In this document: one piece after another, positions 48,677-61,295 of the stretch
Numbering within the stretch: the stretch's first letter is position 1
Layout: every line of letters begins with the position of its first letter
Assembly (NCBI GenBank): GCA_930367205.1
Contig: OV884012.1
Span: 51,357,239-51,421,238 of the forward strand
Source: Acanthosoma haemorrhoidale
Lineage: Eukaryota > Arthropoda > Insecta > Hemiptera > Acanthosomatidae
DNA: 64,000 nucleotides
Reading direction: 5' to 3'
Position numbers and translations under genes: made by a program
The notes under the pieces: model-generated
What the model was told of the DNA's origin: nothing
The model's input: the letters and a program-made list of their open reading frames with translations, nothing else
Database searches by the model: none

Positions 48677-49683
48677 AGATTTTAACTATAATCAAGTATA
48701 AATATATGGGAATTCCAATTAGGCAAGGAGAACATCGGAACCCCACGGACCAGCATGGGTCCTTGGAAGAGGGGGTTTATATTTTTTTTTAGTTTAAAAT
48801 TCTATCAAAAGTTGTTCGAGAAAAAAAAAAAGGATTCCATTTTTAAAAAGGGTGTCATCATCCAGGATCCTTGGACCTAAGCAGGATGAGAATGCCCAAA
48901 AAGGATCATATATGACTAGATCTATGTAACCAGATAAAAGACGTAGAAAGGGTAACGTAGACATGCTGATAAAAACTATGACTTTATTAATTGTCTGTTT
49001 TTATTAAATTTAATTATGTTAGTTAAAAATAAAATGTATTTTTTTCATAGGGGATTCAATTTCATATTGATTCAGGCTTATGAATTAATTTATTTATACA
49101 TCTCCATACCCTGTCGTAAATTGCTATGCCAATAAAGCAGTAATGAACTAGCATATGAAGTCATTACAAATGCAAACTTAATAGGACCAAATAAAGTGAG
49201 GAAACAGAAAGTGGGGGGCAGTTACTTCCCCTGATTTTTCAGGAGCGTCTTTTTATTTATTTCTATCTAACCTTAGGAGAAGGGATGGAATTTCCTTTGA
49301 ATTGGAACTAACTGGCCTGCAAAGGAAGGACTGGGATATGAAGCAGTAAAGGGACAAGGCTATCGAAGGGCACAAGTCTCAGCCATGCTGCTGGCATGTG
49401 GCCAGACCAACAGCCAGTAATGTCCCTTCTTTCTCCATGCAATTAAAAAGCAGTCGTTTTTATTGGCTTCCATTCATTGCCTCTATTCCAATGCCTATTT
49501 CTTTGCTGGTTGTTTTATATTTTCTGATATAGTCACTACTTCCGATCCGGATAAGTAAGTGTTGTGAATCTAACAGCTTTACATTTACAACGGTACAAAT
49601 AATAAATTATTTCCATTTTACTTTTTTTAAATATCAACCTAGATAGACCCATCCCAGAACAATTTGGAATTGATCCCAATTCT
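48677..49683. other. Non-coding stretch
   Basis: Nothing assignable was found. Confidence 0.5.
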
Positions 49684-49877
49684 TTCTATGCGAAAGATAT
49701 TGCAGCAGGGTTACTCATAGTTCACTCGCCAATGGTTATTAGCATAGTTTTCAATTATTTAAATAGTGAGATGTGAGAGACACGCTTGGGGAGAGGTCTC
49801 ATCGCCCTATCCACAGCCCAGCGGGCGGGGCGTCATTAACAGACATACCTGTGGTCTTTGACCTTTGGTGGCGGCCT
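49684..49877 (+). repeat. Local direct duplication, copy 1
   Basis: It matches 50289-50441 closely (GCGAAAGATATTGCAGCAGG, then GTGAGATGTGAGAGACAC, then GACCTTTGGTGGCGGCCTA). It contains 44 bp (about 49803-49846) that copy 2 lacks, lying between two CAT trinucleotides. Confidence 0.88.
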
Positions 49878-49949
49878 AGACGGCGGGCAGCTTGATTCGT
49901 ATTTGTTTATTGATCTGATTCCATAACATCTTGAATTTCCCCATAAGTA

Positions 49950-50080
49950 GCTGCCGATAGGGCACTGTTTTCAGAAGAAGAGGTACATACTAGGTTTCTA
50001 GGTTGATTACGTAGCCTTGGAGGGATCACGATTTCACACGCTACTAAGTCAGCACGCCTAGTGAGCACTTGCCGTTTCGG
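49950..50080 (+). repeat. Diverged relative of the TGTCGGG LTR-like repeat
   Basis: GGGCACTGTTTTCAGAAGAAGAGGTA and the following GTAG...CTTGG...GATCACGATTTCACAC pattern follow the same order as 47925-48010 and 58520-58605, with much lower identity. Confidence 0.5.
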
Positions 50081-50288
50081 ATTCCTGAACTAATTCATTT
50101 CCTCTATACTACTGTCAAATATTTATTGATATAAAAATATGAAAAGGTAGGTGGGTGGTTTCTGATCCATGAAAAGATTTAAAAATCCGTTGATGGCACC
50201 ATCTAGTACTTGAGAAATCAATTAATGACAATGGTCATATCGCCTGAGTCAACATATAGTTATTATGTCACTTTAGCTCAATTAAGAC

Positions 50289-50441
50289 TTTCTATATGCG
50301 AAAGATATTGCAGCAGGGTTACTCATAGTTCCCTTGCCAATAGTTATTAGCATAGTTTTCAATTATTTAAATAGTGAGATGTGAGAGACACTCTTGGGGA
50401 GAGGTCTCATACCTGTGGTCTTTGACCTTTGGTGGCGGCCT
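50289..50441 (+). repeat. Local direct duplication, copy 2
   Basis: It is the second copy of 49684-49877, about 600 bp downstream and in the same orientation, lacking the 44-bp piece. Confidence 0.88.
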
Positions 50442-53400
50442 ACACAACATTCAGTTGTAACACTACAGTCCAGGCTGTACACAACGTTCAGTAATTCATA
50501 GTTCTCTAGCCCAAGGTTTGTAATGGACAAATAAAACACTCTGCTGTCCGGAAAATATTATGTTTAGATCGTAATCCGGCAGTTATGCTTATGGCGCCAT
50601 CTCCCGACGATTCTACAAAGACCAAATGTCGGAAGAATTTTCCCCGTATACATTGATGTGCGCAGAATTTTGCCTATCAAGGAAAATCTCCCATGAGTGG
50701 TAAGTGCTACCGCCTTCTTGTCTGTTCTCAGCCACCTTTGCTTCTTGGATGATGGAGTAGAGGTGATCTCAGCTTCATCGAGGGAAGAGCATGGATGGTG
50801 AAGAATAATATCTGGCCAGCAAGTACTTTTTTTATCTTTATGAATTCACTGACTAAAATCATTAACCACAGTTGTATATTCTTATTGGCCTTCAACACAC
50901 TTGTACATATAGTTTTTTTTCTTCATTAAAGATATATTTAACTAATTTAGCTTAGCCGTTCAATGTCCAATCCACAAATACCATCTATACAATCCACTTT
51001 AATATCAAGGTTTAATGTGTACATTTAGATTCACCAGTCAACTGAGTACATATTCAACACTGCTTTTATGTAGAATCTTGGGGTGGCGTCTTGGCACGAT
51101 AATTTAATCAAAAGATTTTATATTGTATAAAGTGTACAAGTTGTTTTTAAGTAAGGAGCATTTAATCATTCATAGGACAACAACGCATAGGAAATAAATC
51201 AATGTAGACATACTAACACATTTTCCCCGAGTAAAAATTGAACATTTTTTTTTCCACTGATCTAACTGGTTTCCAACGAAGCCATCTATCAGATTCTTTC
51301 TCTTAAATAACTGATTTATGTTCACATGTACCAGCAATACAAAGTTCATTTCATATTATCAAAATAATATTACTTTGAAATCGCCTCTTCCCTGCCTAGT
51401 ATTTTATAAATGATTTATTTTTCCATCAAGCTCAAGCGCTCAGAGGCTCATCCTATATTATCTTCAGGGTCGTTAAGGATTAAAATATTCATAAACTGGG
51501 GAGAAGCCCGGTTCATTAAATCCTCGTAAAAGTAAGGTATCTTTCCAGTTAGTTCTGTCAAAAAAAATTACTGTGTGTCAGCAATCATAATTATCGAGAA
51601 ATTTCAAAATCACGTACCAATTGTGTTGACTTCTTTACTGATTAAGTTATGTAAAGTACTTGAAGTAAGTAGTATCTGGTTGAGGGTATGGCTGAAACTA
51701 AATAGCCGTAATACAATGCAAGTTCCATATTTGATTAATATAGTCTGTTTTAGAGATTTTCCACTGCTTATAGGTGAAATGTCATTCTGAGACTCCTCTT
51801 GAAGATCCTATGAGGAACAAACAGTTAAATGTCATTAGTTAGTAAAAATATTGATCATTACAAATCAAAGCTGTACCAGTGTAGTAAGATAACAAATTAA
51901 AGGTCTCGACGTTCTTATTTAAAACCAACGATGTATAGTGTGGATGATAATACTAAAATAGCCAATAAACATTTCGATAATATTGTGTTTGCCTCTGTTT
52001 GACTTATAGACGTGCGAATAAGTTGTGCTTGATGAAGCACAAATCATAATAATGAACAAACATGGGGATTAAAAGTATTGAATTGGAAATATTATGAAAC
52101 AATTGATAGACCCCATTGCCCGTTGCTATTAATTACCCCAGGCTTTGGGCCCAATTATTCGATGAGCAATTTAATCGCCCTGTTCCTACTCGACCGCGTG
52201 TTGGAAAATCTGCTTTCAAGTAGATTAAAGCAAATTTAAAATCTCCACCATGAGCAAGTTCAAGCCCATAAAGAAATCAGATCGTGATTGCTTCAGCAAA
52301 GACCTTACATAAATTAATTTGTAATGTTTACTTTGAAGCTTAAGCTAAGCCAGTGTTGGTCTTGCATTACTTTAAATAAAAGTCATGAGTAAAGTATAAA
52401 GGACAAATAAAGAAGATATATATCCACTTTTCTATAGCCTCTATAACCATTCAAAACTATCAATAACACGGTGTTCACAACTGCAACTCAAACAGGTTAT
52501 TTTTGGAGGCATATATTTTATATACTTTCGTCCCCCGAATCAAGACTCAACCTGAAGTGGTTTAATTGTAAATAAGGGTCGCTAATCAATCAGTTTGTAA
52601 GTTTACAAAGTGTTCTTCCATCATACTGAGTGGGGTAGCAAATTAAATATCTCGAAGACTTGGTATGATTAATTATATGTAATAAGTGTTGGCACTTTAA
52701 GGGAATACATTCAGAAATATGAAAACCACCACAAAACCATTTTCATGTCCGGAACGAAACCTTCATTGAGTGATTCATAAGTGTGATGAATCTTGACTTA
52801 TGACTAATGAACTTGTATTATTCAACCGCTATGGTATAACACACATGCAGAAAGACTAACCAAAGAGGATTACCCCATAATAAATAGTCTCTTTTGCCAT
52901 GGGATTTATTAGTTTATTTAATGTGCAACCGATGTGAAAATTAGCATATGAATGCGTTACGTACTGGATTAAAATTAACAAAAGAAAAGGCTATTATATC
53001 ATTACAGCATGTAGTTGTGATGTCAATGACAAAGTAATGGATTAAACAATACATCTGAGGTACAATAAAAATGAAAAAATAAAATAAATTTAAATATGTT
53101 AGCACGACTAGTGAACGTACGAAGAACAAAGCATCCCTAAGAACAGAGGTCGGCGATCATTATAGCTTGGATTTAATTTATCTTATTTTTTGTGTTTTCT
53201 GAACAAACTTAAGTCCTAAACTCATCTTCACCGATCTTGAAGACCAGGTTTAAAATCTAAAATCCTATATGATCTTTTTCAAAATTTCACACTAACGTAG
53301 ATATATTCTGAATTGAATCTATTGAAATAAATTCAGTAAATATTTGAATTTTAAAGCTAACCCAAACAATTTAAATCCTTTTGAACGTAAACTTCTGATT

Positions 53401-56400
53401 TGATAGATTGTTAACTCAAAAGTTTGTTATATTCATTGAACTGAGATTCAGGAAAGGACACCGGTAGATGTGGTGGTAACTACTGCTCATCCCTAAAACG
53501 AGGCTCCTCGCTCCAACAGCCCGTTTTTATCAGTTCTGTGCGAGTGTTTGATTTTTGCTATTTATTTTATTCCTTCCTAAATTTCTTGCCGTAAAATAAA
53601 CTCCATATCCCACTAATGAGGTGCTTGAGAGCCTGGCTCTGCCAGACTGGGGCCAACTAATGGCTGAGTAAACTATAGACAGATAAATACACTTCTCTTA
53701 AAACCCAAGCATTCAAGAGGCCTTTTACTCTTGCACGTTAACGCCAGACAACCGAGCTTCAAGAGAAAGATCAGGACTGCCCAACTAAAGGCGGTTTGGA
53801 ATTGACATGCGGTCGGCAAGCAGGTTATTTAATTTTGTATTCTTAAATTTATGAATTATTTTCTACTTCATTTTGTATTCATGTATTTTTATGAATATGT
53901 TTACTACCGTGATTTCCACTTCGAAACTACTTCGAAAAAACTTCGAGCTACTGGAAATTAACGATTAGGAAGTAGCTACATGGTTTCTCGTAAAATAATA
54001 TATTTTCGGGACAAGCCACACCCATCAATAAAAGTTCTCCAGGTATTTTTTACAATAACTAAATTTTGTTGTTTTTAAAACTACAATTACTCCAGCCTGT
54101 GTTAGCTTGTTAACGTTGATAAAAAGTAAAAAAACAGCCCCACGCAAAATAATGAAGCATAATTATTTACTTTGCTATGAAAAAATAATCAATTACCTGG
54201 CAATAAAAAAAAATCTTCTTGAATAGGGTATAAAATCAAAGAGCAATATTTTTCAATAATATATGAATGTTTAGTGGACTGCAATTACAAACAAAAACCA
54301 TTTGCGTTAAATGTGCCCGGCTATCTTCCAAACCAACTAGTGGACCTGGTGGACCAAGCCGTGTTACCTGTTTCTTTAAAGTGGACAGGTATCGCCTCAC
54401 TCTATGCACGAAACAGCTGCTCCTTGCATAGAGTCAAGCCTATGAAAACCACTCAGTAACAGTCTTAGTAGAACATTTCTCAAAGAAAAATGTACCACAA
54501 CCAACAAAAGCCAATAAAACCATGACACGATGAGGCGAAAAGGATTATATAAATTATTAGGAACATAGTTAAAATGCTTCATGAAATAAACTAAATGAGC
54601 AAAATGTGACGACCTCCCATTCTAAGACTTTCTTACTTCTTCAAGCCAAATGGTAAAATGGACCGACCCAATCCAATAATTAAAGAAACACTTTAGATTC
54701 AAAGTGAACGAAAATCCACCCAACGCAGACGGTGCATTCATGCATAGGAATACGGGCTTATCCATAGCGAAACTTGGGGTTAAAGTTATCGACCCGATTC
54801 ATAAATTGACAAAAATCGGAACCTTAAGCAAACAGATTTTCTCCGCCATTGGCGCATTAGCGCATTTTAGGTATGGAATGTCATATTTGTGCCTGTTGGA
54901 TGTAAATCCAAGTCTGAAGACTGTAATTGGTTGTGTTTAACTATGGCATGCTGTTAACAGACAACCCCACCCTACTTTAAATGAATTAATTAATATATAA
55001 AAACTGATGCATAATATATGCTATTTGAAAAGTTAATAATCGTACATAATATCCTCTTAAACATTGTGCAAAGTGCTTGCTGCAACGTTTCGGGCTCGCA
55101 TCGGTTCATCTTCAGGCAACATCTACTGCAACTAGAAAAAAAACAAAAAAACATTGGTACAATATCACCATTGAATGCCATTTAAATTTGAATGCCTGTA
55201 AAAATATATTTCCCGTTAAAGTACAGGCCTTCTTCATCAGATTAGTTTTTTCAAATTCAAAGTGTATGGCATAAATCAGCCGATTTTTCTGAGAAGATCT
55301 GCAGGCCCAGGACTTTTTTTTGTGCATGTTGGAAAGTCTAGAGAGAAGGGCCGCGGTTTCAGGGTTGTAGGTAACTGCGTTATGGTCAGTAAAGTTTCAG
55401 TTTTATTTGTTTCATATTGTGGAATAGGTTTCTGATATATGGACGAAAAGATCAAGGTTTAATAAAAATAGTGGTTTTAATAATACATATTTCTTTTTAT
55501 TATATTAGCTGTTGAAATTAGAAATACCTTAATTTTGGTACAATGGAACAAATGAATAAATTAGATTCTGTCTATTGAAAAAAAAAAAAGACTTAAAAAA
55601 ACAATTGAAAGAAATAGTGTTTACTAGCATTCTAATCGAGTAAATAAATACATAAATGAATCATCATTTAGATAGTAGAATAAGTATTATACAATAATAA
55701 GTTAAAAAAAATATATTACTGGTGGTTACTTCTTTATAAATTATAAATATATAGGTAAATTTAAAGACAATGAAATGTTTGAAGTGATTTATAATTAAAA
55801 ATCTAATTAAAACACTATTGTAGACTACTGGACTTGCGTTGAAATTTGGAAGAAGAAAAAAATGACAAGATAAGTCACGAGTCGAAAGTGCGGTGACGTC
55901 GGGAGGTTGGTACACGATGCGTTAGTAAGACGGATGGGGGTAAGATGTGTGATTTCGGATAGTCGAGCAACCGTCGTGGATAGGGATTCTCTTAGTGAAC
56001 GGACAGTAAGTAACAATTTTTATAGTAAATTTTAAAGTATAGGATGGATTTATGTCAGTCCTATTGTGGCAGGATTAATAAACAAAGTTTAAGAAGGATA
56101 TTGTTTGTTTCTCTACTGTAGAACTTTATTAAAAATTTAAAAAATGTTTTTACACCAATCAATATGTAAGTATTGGCAGCAGTATTTATGGCAAGAAAGA
56201 TATTATGCATATTTTTTAAACATGAACTGATGCATTGTCTTGATTTCCCGAAGGAAGACTTCTTCAAAACAAAGGTGATTGCCTTTTGACAGACTATCTG
56301 GCTCCAAGCATAGTTTATTAACGAAATAAGATTTAGAGCCTCTGATTTAGTCATAGTCGTTACTCAGCACCTGGACCAACGGAAAGACCTCCCTTTATTC

Positions 56401-56721
56401 GTTAAACTTACTTTCGTTAGCAGTAACCTGGAACTTAGTCAGTACAACTTAATTGTTTCAAACTTGATAAAACAAGCAGCTAGCCCACCCCCAAGGAACT
56501 TGATATCACAAAGCAGCGATTAATTCCTCAAGCGTTCCTAAAGGCTGTATTTTATAATTCCTACAGCCGAAAACAACAGATTTTATCTCGAACTACAAGG
56601 TATAACATAATTTTCCATTATTGCGGTTGATCCTGTGAGGTCACTCAAGTATTGATCAGCCAATATGAAGGAGGAATTTTGTAACAGCTTTGTAAATTAG
56701 TAACATAAAATAAATTATTTA
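50442..56721. other. Long non-coding stretch
   Basis: No gene is supported in 6.3 kb. Frames of 60-97 codons (for example 54704-54940 plus and 56061-56354 minus) lack motifs. At 55077-55120 the minus strand carries CTGAAGATG ... CGAAACGTTGCAG, discussed as a finding. Confidence 0.5.
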
Positions 56722-57058
56722 CAAAGATATACTAAACCCAATCTGGAGATACGGAATAGAGCTATGGGGGAAATCAAAAAATACTAACATCAAGCGCATC
56801 CAATCTTTTCAATCAAAGTCCTAAGAACAATAGTCAATGCCCATTATTACGTCAACAACAAAAGCCTTCATAACGATATTAATATATCCTACATTCTTAA
56901 GCTCACCCCTTTTAAATTCATGAAATTCCATCGAAACCTATCCAACTATCCTAATCCCGTAGCACATTCCTACTCTACGCCACACATCCCTATAATCCTC
57001 CTCGGAGACTAAAGCGTAACGTTGTGACCTGCTATAAATACGTGACAGTGAGAGTACG
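56722..57058 (+). pseudogene. Jockey-like LINE, C-terminal fragment
   Basis: It reads PIWRYGIELWGKSKNTNIKR and then, after a frameshift, VLRTIVNAHYYVNNKSLHND and the following tail. It is the plus-strand counterpart of the C-terminal part at 41270-41700 (minus). It has no RT core, so it is a short 5'-truncated copy. The final part aligns with the tail near 41400 through CTCCTCGGAGACTAAA. Confidence 0.82.
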
Positions 57059-57746
57059 GTAATAATCAAGTGGTAGTTATAATAATTGGAGATGCGTTTA
57101 ATCTGAGCTTTCAATCACAATCTTCTACTCATTGATATAGGTGAAATACTTCATAATTCCCCTCTTAGCCAACTAGTCAGCTAAGTGGATTCGGGCAAGC
57201 ATGAGCCGTGACCTGGCCTGTTCCTGAGTAGGCGCTCTTCCTCCAATTTTTACTTCTTTCACTCCAATTTTCACTCTTTCACTTTAAAGTAAACTTTCTA
57301 TGGAACCCACCATGTCTTAATACGATCTGCGACCGCCAATAGTCAAAGAAACCCGGCTTCACTTTCAGCCAATTCCTGAAGAGAAGTATTTACAAGGGAG
57401 GTTTCTCCCCTTTGGAGTTTCAAAAGCCGAATAGTCAAGGTGGTACTTCCACTTCCAAGGTTCTTAACTTCATAATATCTGAAATACTTTTAGTTACTTA
57501 TAGTAAATTAGTAAATCATGATTTGAAAGCTATGTATTCTGATTGATTTTTTGTTTTCATATGTGTGTATGTTTTTTTTAAAAAAGTGGCCCAATTGGAT
57601 AGACACTTAAGGGTCTTAAGTCACAATTTAAAAAATAAAATAAATTGTATCCAGCTTTTATGAAATAGAATATAGAGAATGAAATATGAGTAAAGAACGA
57701 TTTCCTATAACAGGGAACATCTCAGTATATGATATGAATAGTGGCG
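57059..57746. other. Non-coding stretch
   Basis: Nothing assignable was found. Confidence 0.45.
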
Positions 57747-57888
57747 TTAAAGGGAAAATGATGTGCTTAAACGATGATAATATCAGTCAATTCCCTAGGT
57801 TAAACGTTGAAAAGAAAAGCTTGACTGGGTAGACCAGCGCCTCAACGAAAGCCTGGCAGAGATTCTACTCTAAATATTGGTTATTTTT
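57747..57888 (+). repeat. Inverted repeat pair, left arm
   Basis: It aligns with the reverse complement of 61155-61295 over about 140 bp. Shared blocks include AACGTTGAAAAGAAAAGCTT and TCAACGAAAGCCTGGCAGAG. Identity is high in the centre and falls toward the ends. Confidence 0.88.
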
Positions 57889-58061
57889 TTATTTTTTTAC
57901 CTTACAAAATATCTGTTTGCATTAAACCATTTTTAACACCCTTTACCATCCGCATTTTATTTTTCAAATAGTTCACCTTATTAAATAAGATTTCGTCGAG
58001 AAAAAAACACTTCTAAATTAAAACGGTTTTAAGTCAGTATTAGTTCGTATAATCATCCTTA

Positions 58062-58079
58062 AGGTGAGCCCTATCACCG
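58062..58079 (+). repeat. LINE 3' UTR hairpin, copy 2
   Basis: AGGTGAGCCCTATCACC is the hairpin seen in the LINE tails at 44281 and 59030, here without recognisable coding sequence upstream. It probably marks the tail of a very short LINE insertion. Confidence 0.65.
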
Positions 58080-58858
58080 TTTAAATTTTGGAAAACCTTG
58101 TATTATGTACAGCCGAATTGTGAAAGAACAAATATTGTATAGCCACAAAAAAGTATAAAATGTAGGTAAGCTGCAGTAAATACAATAAGGGTGCAATTTT
58201 AGTTAATAGTTTCAATTATTGTAAAATATGTGAAAAAATTAATAAAGGAATTTGAAACGGGGAAAAATATACTTTTTTAAAAAAAATAGAAATTGTTGCT
58301 GTCTGAAAAAATTAAAGGTTTTAACAATAACTAAAGTTGGGTAGAATGAAATAATAATAATAAGCAATTTATATTGATGGTGTCGGGTCGTCACGAGGGG
58401 GGTGCCTGGTTACCCTAGCCCTGGGTGACGAAGTGAGGGTTGATCCAGTTTATAACCTGGACAATCGTTTTATGACGGCCTTACTATCTGACTCCATTTT
58501 TGATAGGTATGTGCCCCGACAATGCACTATGTTCAGGAGAAGAGGTATAGGGTAGGTAGTGTAGGTAGTTTGTGTGGTCTTGGAATGACCACGAATTCAC
58601 ACTCGGTATCTGAGGGTAGAAGAAATCCGTTGACCACTAGGGAGAGGTCTCCCCCAAGGAGGTGCTAGATTTAGCGAGACGAGGGCAGAGATTCCCACTA
58701 GGAAGCTGTGGGGTCTGACAACGCCGGACTAAAACGTAGCGAGGTGAGGAGAGAAAGAGATGCAAAGGTTTTTCATAAAGAAGCAGCCAAGTTTCAGAGT
58801 TTCAAGCAGAGCAGCCGCGAGCCAGTTATAGTTCCCAGGAGAATAATATACAGGCTTT

Positions 58859-59490
58859 TTTTTTTTTTTTTTTTTTTCTCCTAAACCCTATGAAGTTATA
58901 CAATGAAAATATTAAAAGAAACTTTGCAAATTTCTCCTCATCCTGCTATGCACAGATGCATTTGAAGGAGTTCGTGTTACTCAACAATACAGATTGTGGT
59001 TAATAGGAAAATGATATGAATACAAATCTAGGTGATGGGGCTCACCTTCAGTTTAAAAATGGGAGAAAAAACTTACAAACTAAAAACTATACCTAGAACC
59101 TAAAACTAAAGCGTTCCAGCCACGACAGCGTCCTGCCATCGATGGGGGAACGGAGCGGGGGTTATAGTGTTAAACACCGGGTTTGTCAAATATTGTAATG
59201 AGTCGAAAAATTTGATGAATTCATCCACCGTAGGCAGCTCAAATATCTCATGCAGCTCAATGTTTCTTCGCTGCTCGAATGAAGTACCTCTGACCACTTT
59301 CATCAGTATACCGTTTTGGAATTGTTGGAGTTTCTTCGCTGTCGTATACCTCAGATAACGAAACAGCGGTGCACCATACAGCAGAGTAGGCCTGAGTATG
59401 CTCTTGTAAATCAGTAGCTTGAGACGCAGTGATAGATTGGGGAAAGTCAATAAGTGCGTAAGCCGGTAAGACTTCATGCGTGTATGCGTG
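58859..59490 (-). pseudogene. Jockey-like LINE, 5'-truncated, with poly(A) tail
   Basis: On the minus strand from about 59490: MKSYRLTHLLTFPNLSLRLK, KLLIYKSILRPTLLYGAPLF, KKLQQFQNGILMKVVRGTSF, and the end near 59106 (PHRWQDAVVAGTL). The last 123 codons are free of stops, so this copy is better preserved than its relative at 43640-44350. The 3' part carries the AGGTGA hairpin (59030-59047) and ends in a run of 18 or more A (T run at 58859-58876 on the plus strand). It has inserted into the LTR-like repeat. It lacks RT core and endonuclease and so is inactive. Confidence 0.9.
59030..59047 (-). repeat. LINE 3' UTR hairpin, copy 3
   Basis: Minus-strand AGGTGAGCCCCATCACCT is a perfect 6-bp stem, as at 44281. 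Confidence 0.8.
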
Positions 59491-59640
59491 TATCTGAGCC
59501 GGAAAGGGTCTCTCGGCGGCTTGGGTCTATACCTGCCCTAGCAGCTAGTGTCTGAGCTCATATAACTAATTGGCTCCTAAACATGTTTTATTGTTTACCA
59601 TATTTATATTTTGGTTATGTTATTTACATTTTTTTACAAT

Positions 59641-60260
59641 ATATTGAAACCTACCTCATTTTTTACCATTTCTTTTTCTACTTTATTTGATCAATTTGCC
59701 TTAACTAATTTGGCAGGTCCGTCATGAGATCTTTAATTCAAATTGTTTTATGTCTTTGAAATAGGAGTTTATCCCGATTGAATCGCCCGATCTCAAGGCT
59801 AATGTTGTAGTTAATAAATTGAGAAACTAGGAATTGTGAAATATATTCAAATAAAATGGTTATAACAAATAATTATAATTATATAGAGTGCTGACAAAGA
59901 GTATAAAAAAATATTCAATTCCTTTTAAATTAGGATATTTACTATTAATTACAAAAAACATGAAATTTGAGCTCAATTTCTTTTAATGGATCCATAATAA
60001 AAACAATATTAATATCACCCAATCGATGATCTTCCTGTAATCCAATCAACGTTACTTTCTGCTGTTGGTTCTTCTCCTCTCTTCCTGTATGGTACCGCCA
60101 ATTCGGGAGCTTGCTAAGTCCGCTCTTCTCGGTGGTTGTGCTAAGACTGACCTTTTATCTCATCCCCACTCCTAGGAGCATAAGGGAAGATGCTTACCAG
60201 ATGTTGGGGTTCCTGGCCATGATATTCTCAAATATCATGAATGTTACAATATATACAATA
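59641..60260 (-). repeat. Dispersed ~620-bp segment, copy B
   Basis: It is the inverted match of 37303-37937. It sits inside the LTR-like repeat between two TTACAATATAT stretches (59630 and 60244). Confidence 0.88.
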
Positions 60261-60307
60261 GAGTATAGGGCGATTTATCTTATGTAGTTAGCGGTCGCTA
60301 CAGATGG

Positions 60308-61154
60308 TTTTCAAAACTTCTTTTTTTCCTCTTTTAATTCCTTTTTCTAGCTGTTATATTGTTTTGTATAAAATATATATAAATAGTATAAAAAAAACAG
60401 CACTTCCAACCATTGAATATCAGCAATAGATCGTTAGAGTAGTGCCATTTCCTAACAAACAAGACCGGAGTATACGAGGAGACGGCAATATAAAATAATA
60501 ACGACAATTATGGGTTCGTAAAGAGAAGAGAGGACAATTTGTTTTCTACAGTTAAACACTTAATAGCCTACTCTTCCTGTTAGAGTCGGCAAGTGGTCGT
60601 AGTTTAATTAGACCGATGTCAGCTCTACTTTTAACTTCCCTGCCGCAAGAGTCAATCCTAGCGCTCCTGCAATTTCCTTCTGTAATTAAATTCAATTAAC
60701 ATTGACTAAAGTTCCGTATGTAATTCCCGTTGATAAACATCGTTGAGGCAAGTGTGAAGGGTAGAATAATAATATTTAGAAATCGTTCCGATTTCAAATG
60801 TGTTAACCAATCGTATGAACCACCTTTTATTCTCTGCGTCTTTTTTTAATTTCTTTTTGTTGTATTTTTATTGCCGGAATTAACGAGACTCTACTCACGG
60901 TTAAATTTGAACGGAGCTATCGTTTTCTGTCCTGCATGTGAATTAGAAGCTGGTTAAAAATACAGTAAAGGGAATTATGAAGACAAAATTAATTTTTTCA
61001 AGTTACTTATTTGTAAAATTACAATTTGCACATCCATCATAAATAATTGTGATTCACATCATTCATATCTCATTCACTACTTCACTCATTCAATATGTGC
61101 TGTTCACAATTGTACCAACATCATTTTATTGCAAACATTGGTATAAAAACTACA
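60308..61154. other. Non-coding stretch
   Basis: Nothing assignable was found. Confidence 0.5.
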
Positions 61155-61295
61155 AAAATAACCAATATTTAGAGTAGAATCTCTGCCAGGCTTTCGTTGA
61201 GGGGCTTGTCTACCCAGTCAAGCTTTTCTTTTCAACGTTTAATCTAGGGAATTGACTACTATACTCATCGTTTAAGCTCATGATTTTCCCTTTAA
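61155..61295 (-). repeat. Inverted repeat pair, right arm
   Basis: It is the reverse-complement match of 57747-57888. The pair encloses 3.3 kb that includes the second LTR-like repeat. Confidence 0.88.

Larger units (their letters stand above)
58381..60302 (+). mobile_element. LTR-like repeat, copy 2, with nested insertion and target duplication
   Basis: It runs from TGTCGGGTCGTC to GCTACA and is flanked by GATGG on both sides (58376-58380 and 60303-60307), a 5-bp target duplication as made by LTR retrotransposons. No gag-pol is present, so I read it as a solo LTR or a non-autonomous element. It contains a nested minus-strand LINE (58859-59490) and the roughly 620-bp segment (59641-60260) that copy 1 lacks. 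Confidence 0.8.
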
